Assembly: GCA_013306675.1 (NCBI GenBank)
Contig: JABLUY010000296.1
Coordinates: forward strand, 1-39,479
Origin: Thraustochytrium sp. TN22
Lineage: Eukaryota > Sar > Bigyra > Thraustochytrida > Thraustochytriidae
DNA length: 39,479 nucleotides
Direction: 5' to 3'
This document shows, in pieces, positions 37,138 to 39,479 of the stretch; the first letter of the stretch is position 1, and each line of letters begins with the position of its first letter. The notes under the pieces were generated by a model that saw only the letters and a program-made list of their open reading frames with translations, made no database searches and had not been told where the DNA came from. The position numbers and the translations under genes were made by a program.

Positions 37138-37309
37138 GGGGCTTGCCCACGCCGTTGCCTTCGCGCCGCCGGCCGCCGTTGCCGCTGCCGCCGCGCCCGC
37201 CGCGCCCGCCGCGCCCGCGCCCGCGGCCCCCGCCGCGCGCCGCGCGCTTCTCGTCGCCGCCGGCCTCGGCCGCGCCGCCGCCGCCCGCCGCCGCCGCATC
37301 ATCCGCCAT
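36371..37309 (-). CDS. RGG protein with two SpoVS (Alba-fold) domains
   Basis: 312 residues from the ATG at 37309. The N-terminus (1-75) has Ala/Gly stretches, an RGG-type tract (GGRGRGRGGRGGRGG) and a run of 15 Gly. SpoVS domain 1 (about 87-150): KVLAVAAASPVKQVAGSIAH, then AVGPASVNQAVKAVAIARSYL and DGIDLVVE, which is the bacterial stage V sporulation protein S pattern almost complete. Domain 2 (about 184-246): QLAGAIAKNVRE, AVGQNPVFRAVDGICYARRYL, DLDLDVQPEF, more diverged. The C-terminus is Ala/Pro-rich. Alba-superfamily proteins bind nucleic acids, and RGG tracts bind RNA, so an RNA- or DNA-binding role is a fair inference. SpoVS is best known from bacteria; a tandem pair fused to an RGG region in a eukaryote suggests ancient transfer and remodelling. 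Confidence 0.82.
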
Positions 37310-38205
37310 CGCGCCTGCGCAGCAAGCGCCGCGAGCGCACGCGCCCTCCGGGACCGCCCGCCGCCGCCGCCCTCCGCGCCCGCGCCCGCGCCGCCTCGGC
37401 GTCGGCGCTCTGCCTGCCGGCCTGTTGGTCGTCGGTCAGGGCCCTCTCGGCACCCATCACGGTCGCTATCCTGATCCTGCGCTGCCGGAGCCGCCTCTCG
37501 CTCGCGGCCACTGGTTGCCAAGCGCCCGCTCCCGGATTGCCCACTCGCGCGCGCGGATAGCCGACTTGCGCCGGCCCGGCCTAACTCGCCTCATCTCGTC
37601 TCGTGCCTTCACTTGGAGCTGGCGCACCTCCAGGGCGCCGCCCGCGTCCGGGTCCACGACGGCGGCGGCCTGGCCCTCCGAGTCGATGACGCCCGCGACG
37701 TCTCGGACCCCGGAGCGAGCGAGCTGCGAGCGAGCGAGCTGCGAGCGAGCTGCGAGCGAGCAGCAGCCAGCACAGCCAGCAGCACGTGGCGAGGTTCGCA
37801 GATCGGAGACCGAACTTGGACGCCGGCAACTGTGTGGAGGCGGGGTCCACTTCCCGAGTCCGAGTTGTGCGAGCATTAGGCCTAGCCTAGGCAGGACAAG
37901 GTGGAGCTCGAGTTGGCTACAAGGAGAACAATGGCATTGTCGCGGCGTCGGAGGAGTCCAAGTACCTAATCTGCTGGGAAACTGCATAAAGCGCTCACAG
38001 TCAGGGAGGAAAGGTGGCAACGATGTGGCCTCTCGCGACGCAAGAAGTGGAGGGAGACGGACAACAGACGTTCCATGGCCTGTGCTACGGACCTGTTGCT
38101 TTGCCTGCGCTCTGCGCTCAGCGCTTTCGCGAGATCGTCAACTTCAAGACAAAGATGCCCTCTGCACTACAACACTGCAAGCATCAACTTCTTCTGTTAC
38201 ACGAA
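37310..38205. other. Intergenic
   Basis: About 0.9 kb between the DsbA-like gene's stop and the SpoVS gene's start, both minus strand. 37715-37765 is a gagcgagctgc repeat; 37855-37870 has a ccgagtccgag step. 37895-38205 is less GC-rich and probably 3' untranslated DNA of the DsbA-like gene. No gene seen. Confidence 0.5.
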
Positions 38206-39479
38206 TCACTCCTCGGCAAGCTGGTCTTGATGCCATGCCGCGAGCGAGCGAAGGATGCGCTGCTCAATGAGGAAGAGGCGGTCCTGACCCCAAGCGGAGG
38301 TGTCGAGAAAGGCAACCACCGGGACACCCCAAAAGCCCTGGGAAGTCATCTCGTGGCGGTTCTCGTCCGCGACCGCCTGCCAGGAGTTGTCGCGCAGGAG
38401 ACGCGGATCCCAGCGCAAGCCGGCGTCGCGACAGATCCGCTCCAGGCCAGCGTGCGTGTGCGCGTCGGTGGCGCGCGCATACACGTTGGAGGACCAGGCG
38501 AGCACGAAGTCGCGCTCGCGCCCCTGCTTGCGCGCCTCCATGAAGAGCGCAAAGGCGTCGCGGACCGGCTGGCCCAGCGGATCGCAAAAGAAGCCGTACT
38601 GGGACCAGCCCAGCCGACTTGCCTCACGGCGCGCGTCGCGCACAATGTAGAGCCGCTTGGCCAGCGGCACGGGCAGCCCGCGCATGACCATGGGCAACAC
38701 CGGCCGGATGCGCACGGTGAGACCGTAAAAGTCGGCCATCTCGAAGAGCGGGCGCAGCACCACCTGCGAGTACGGTGACCTGAACGAGAAGAAGACGTCG
38801 ATGGGCGGAAGGTGCAGCAGCTGCTCCGGCGATGCGCGGTACGCCGTCACGGCGCGCGGCCGGTCGCGGAAGAGCAGCGTGCACGTCCTGCTAAAGGTCG
38901 TCAGCGACGACGGCAGGGCCAGCGAGAACAGCGAAGGCTCACCCACGCCCTCCGGGGCGCCGCGCCGCGAGCCGCGCCGGCTGCCGCCGCTGCCGCTGCC
39001 GCCGCTGCCGCTGCTTGTGGCCCGCGAACGCCGCTGCCGGCCCGTGCGCCGCGCGCGGCCCTCCGCCAGCAGCAGTGCCTCCAGGTAGTGCATGCGGTCC
39101 ACGCCCCAAAACCACTCCAGATTGTAGTACGCCATGCCCGATAGGTAGTGGCCTTGGGCGCGCAGCCGCCGCGCGTTCGAGTCCAGCTTGGCGTGCGTCG
39201 CGCCCTCCGACGCCAGGCTGCCCGGACCCTCCGCCTCCGCGAACGACCTCAGTGCCGCCAAGTCGTCCCCCAAGAGGTGCGCCGACGCCTCCGATACGCG
39301 CTCCAGCAGCTCGCGCGTCGCGCTGCTGCCGTCCAGCACCGTGTCATCCAGGTTCGCCACGGCCCAGCGCTCCGCCACGCGCACGGCCGCCGGCCGCGGG
39401 AAGCTGCTCATGGCCGGCGCCGGCCCCAGCACGTCTTCGTACAGGTTGAACAGCACGCGCGCGTCGCGGATGCGCCATG
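38206..39479 (-). CDS. Tandem DsbA/kappa-GST-like thioredoxin-fold protein (5' end cut off)
   Basis: At least 424 residues, open to the window edge; no in-frame ATG is needed inside, so the start lies beyond 39479. The second half is a full DsbA-like domain: DVFFSFRSPYSQVVLRPL with SPYS where disulfide oxidoreductases have CxxC, VLPMVMRGL with the cis-Pro region, a helical insert, then FWGVPVVAFLD and WGQDRLFLIEQ. The SPYS motif points to the 2-hydroxychromene-2-carboxylate isomerase / kappa-class glutathione-transferase branch. The first half ends with AYYNLEWFWGVDRMHYLEALL, which mirrors the same WGxDRxxxxE ending, so the protein is a tandem of two DsbA folds whose first N-terminus is missing here. 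A Gly/Ser/Arg linker joins them. The substrate is unknown; glutathione use is inferred. Confidence 0.75.
   Translation of the reverse strand, partial: WRIRDARVLFNLYEDVLGPAPAMSSFPRPAAVRVAERWAVANLDDTVLDGSSATRELLERVSEASAHLLGDDLAALRSFAEAEGPGSLASEGATHAKLDSNARRLRAQGHYLSGMAYYNLEWFWGVDRMHYLEALLLAEGRARRTGRQRRSRATSSGSGGSGSGGSRRGSRRGAPEGVGEPSLFSLALPSSLTTFSRTCTLLFRDRPRAVTAYRASPEQLLHLPPIDVFFSFRSPYSQVVLRPLFEMADFYGLTVRIRPVLPMVMRGLPVPLAKRLYIVRDARREASRLGWSQYGFFCDPLGQPVRDAFALFMEARKQGRERDFVLAWSSNVYARATDAHTHAGLERICRDAGLRWDPRLLRDNSWQAVADENRHEMTSQGFWGVPVVAFLDTSAWGQDRLFLIEQRILRSLAAWHQDQLAEE
39425..39479. repeat. Right arm of exact 55-bp terminal inverted repeat
   Basis: Exact reverse complement of bases 1-55. It lies inside the DsbA-like coding sequence. 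Confidence 0.9.

Noticed and set aside
36167-37474. 435-codon plus-strand frame
   Set aside because: Shadow of the SpoVS gene; low-complexity Ala/Arg/Gly residues only.
1-39479. CRISPR arrays, insertion sequences, rRNA genes
   Set aside because: No regularly spaced repeat-spacer units, no transposase or reverse-transcriptase frames and no rRNA-like stretches were found by reading. The tandem arrays present have no unique spacers.

Overview
The window looks like nuclear DNA of a GC-rich, intron-poor eukaryotic microbe. It carries typically eukaryotic genes (an SEH1-type nucleoporin, an EFG1-type ribosome-biogenesis factor, a small mitochondrial membrane protein) and start codons in Kozak-like contexts. 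Every recognisable gene is one uninterrupted reading frame, including frames of 1080 and 1407 codons. There are no operon-style overlaps or Shine-Dalgarno-led gene strings. GC-rich, intron-poor protists such as labyrinthulomycetes (thraustochytrids) would fit, but that is inference; nothing here proves the lineage. The first and last 55 bases are exact reverse complements of each other. This suggests the window is a whole contig whose two ends stop at the same repeated 55-mer.

Layout, left to right. 1-182: a fragment matching the gene at the right edge. 265-1167 (-): EFG1-like rRNA-processing factor with an RGG tract. 1503-1850: tandem repeats. 1884-3002 (-): first member of an EGF-like plus seven-helix membrane protein family. 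4179-5417 (-): membrane-anchored extended SDR reductase, with a decayed partial copy near 6255-6405. 7110-8084 (+): unrecognised soluble protein. 8192-9388 (-) and 9887-11365 (-): second and third EGF-like/7TM paralogues, tandemly duplicated with some 5' flank. 12139-15381 (-): LRR-Roc-COR-TIR protein. 16664-18706 (+) and 19805-21778 (+): tandem vWA proteins sharing a C-terminal cysteine module. 23423-25009 (+): amidophosphoribosyltransferase. 25606-25875 (-): B12D/NDUFA4-like mitochondrial protein. 27549-31772 (+): 1407-residue protein with a degenerate Rdx/SelW-like N-terminus, IQ-like motifs, an Arg-Glu helix and a Ser-rich tail. 33048-33323 (+): unrecognised small protein. 33640-34711: tandem copies of the last exon part of SEH1. 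34529-35593 (-): SEH1. 35815-36114 (+): small unrecognised ORF with a possible frameshift. 36371-37309 (-): RGG protein with two SpoVS (Alba-fold) domains. 38206-39479 (-): DsbA/kappa-GST-like protein, cut by the window edge.

Housekeeping genes (EFG1, PurF/ADE4, B12D-like, SEH1) alternate with lineage-specific material. The stretch from about 8.2 to 21.8 kb is the most unusual: two 7TM receptor-like proteins with extracellular EGF-like heads, then a ROCO-TIR protein divergent from a pair of vWA/Cys-module proteins. The architecture suggests signalling, possibly recognition or defence, but no experiment or search backs that here. Other second-look items are the SEH1 tail array, which supplies the present SEH1 stop codon, the bacterial-type SpoVS pair in a eukaryote, and the inverted 55-bp ends.
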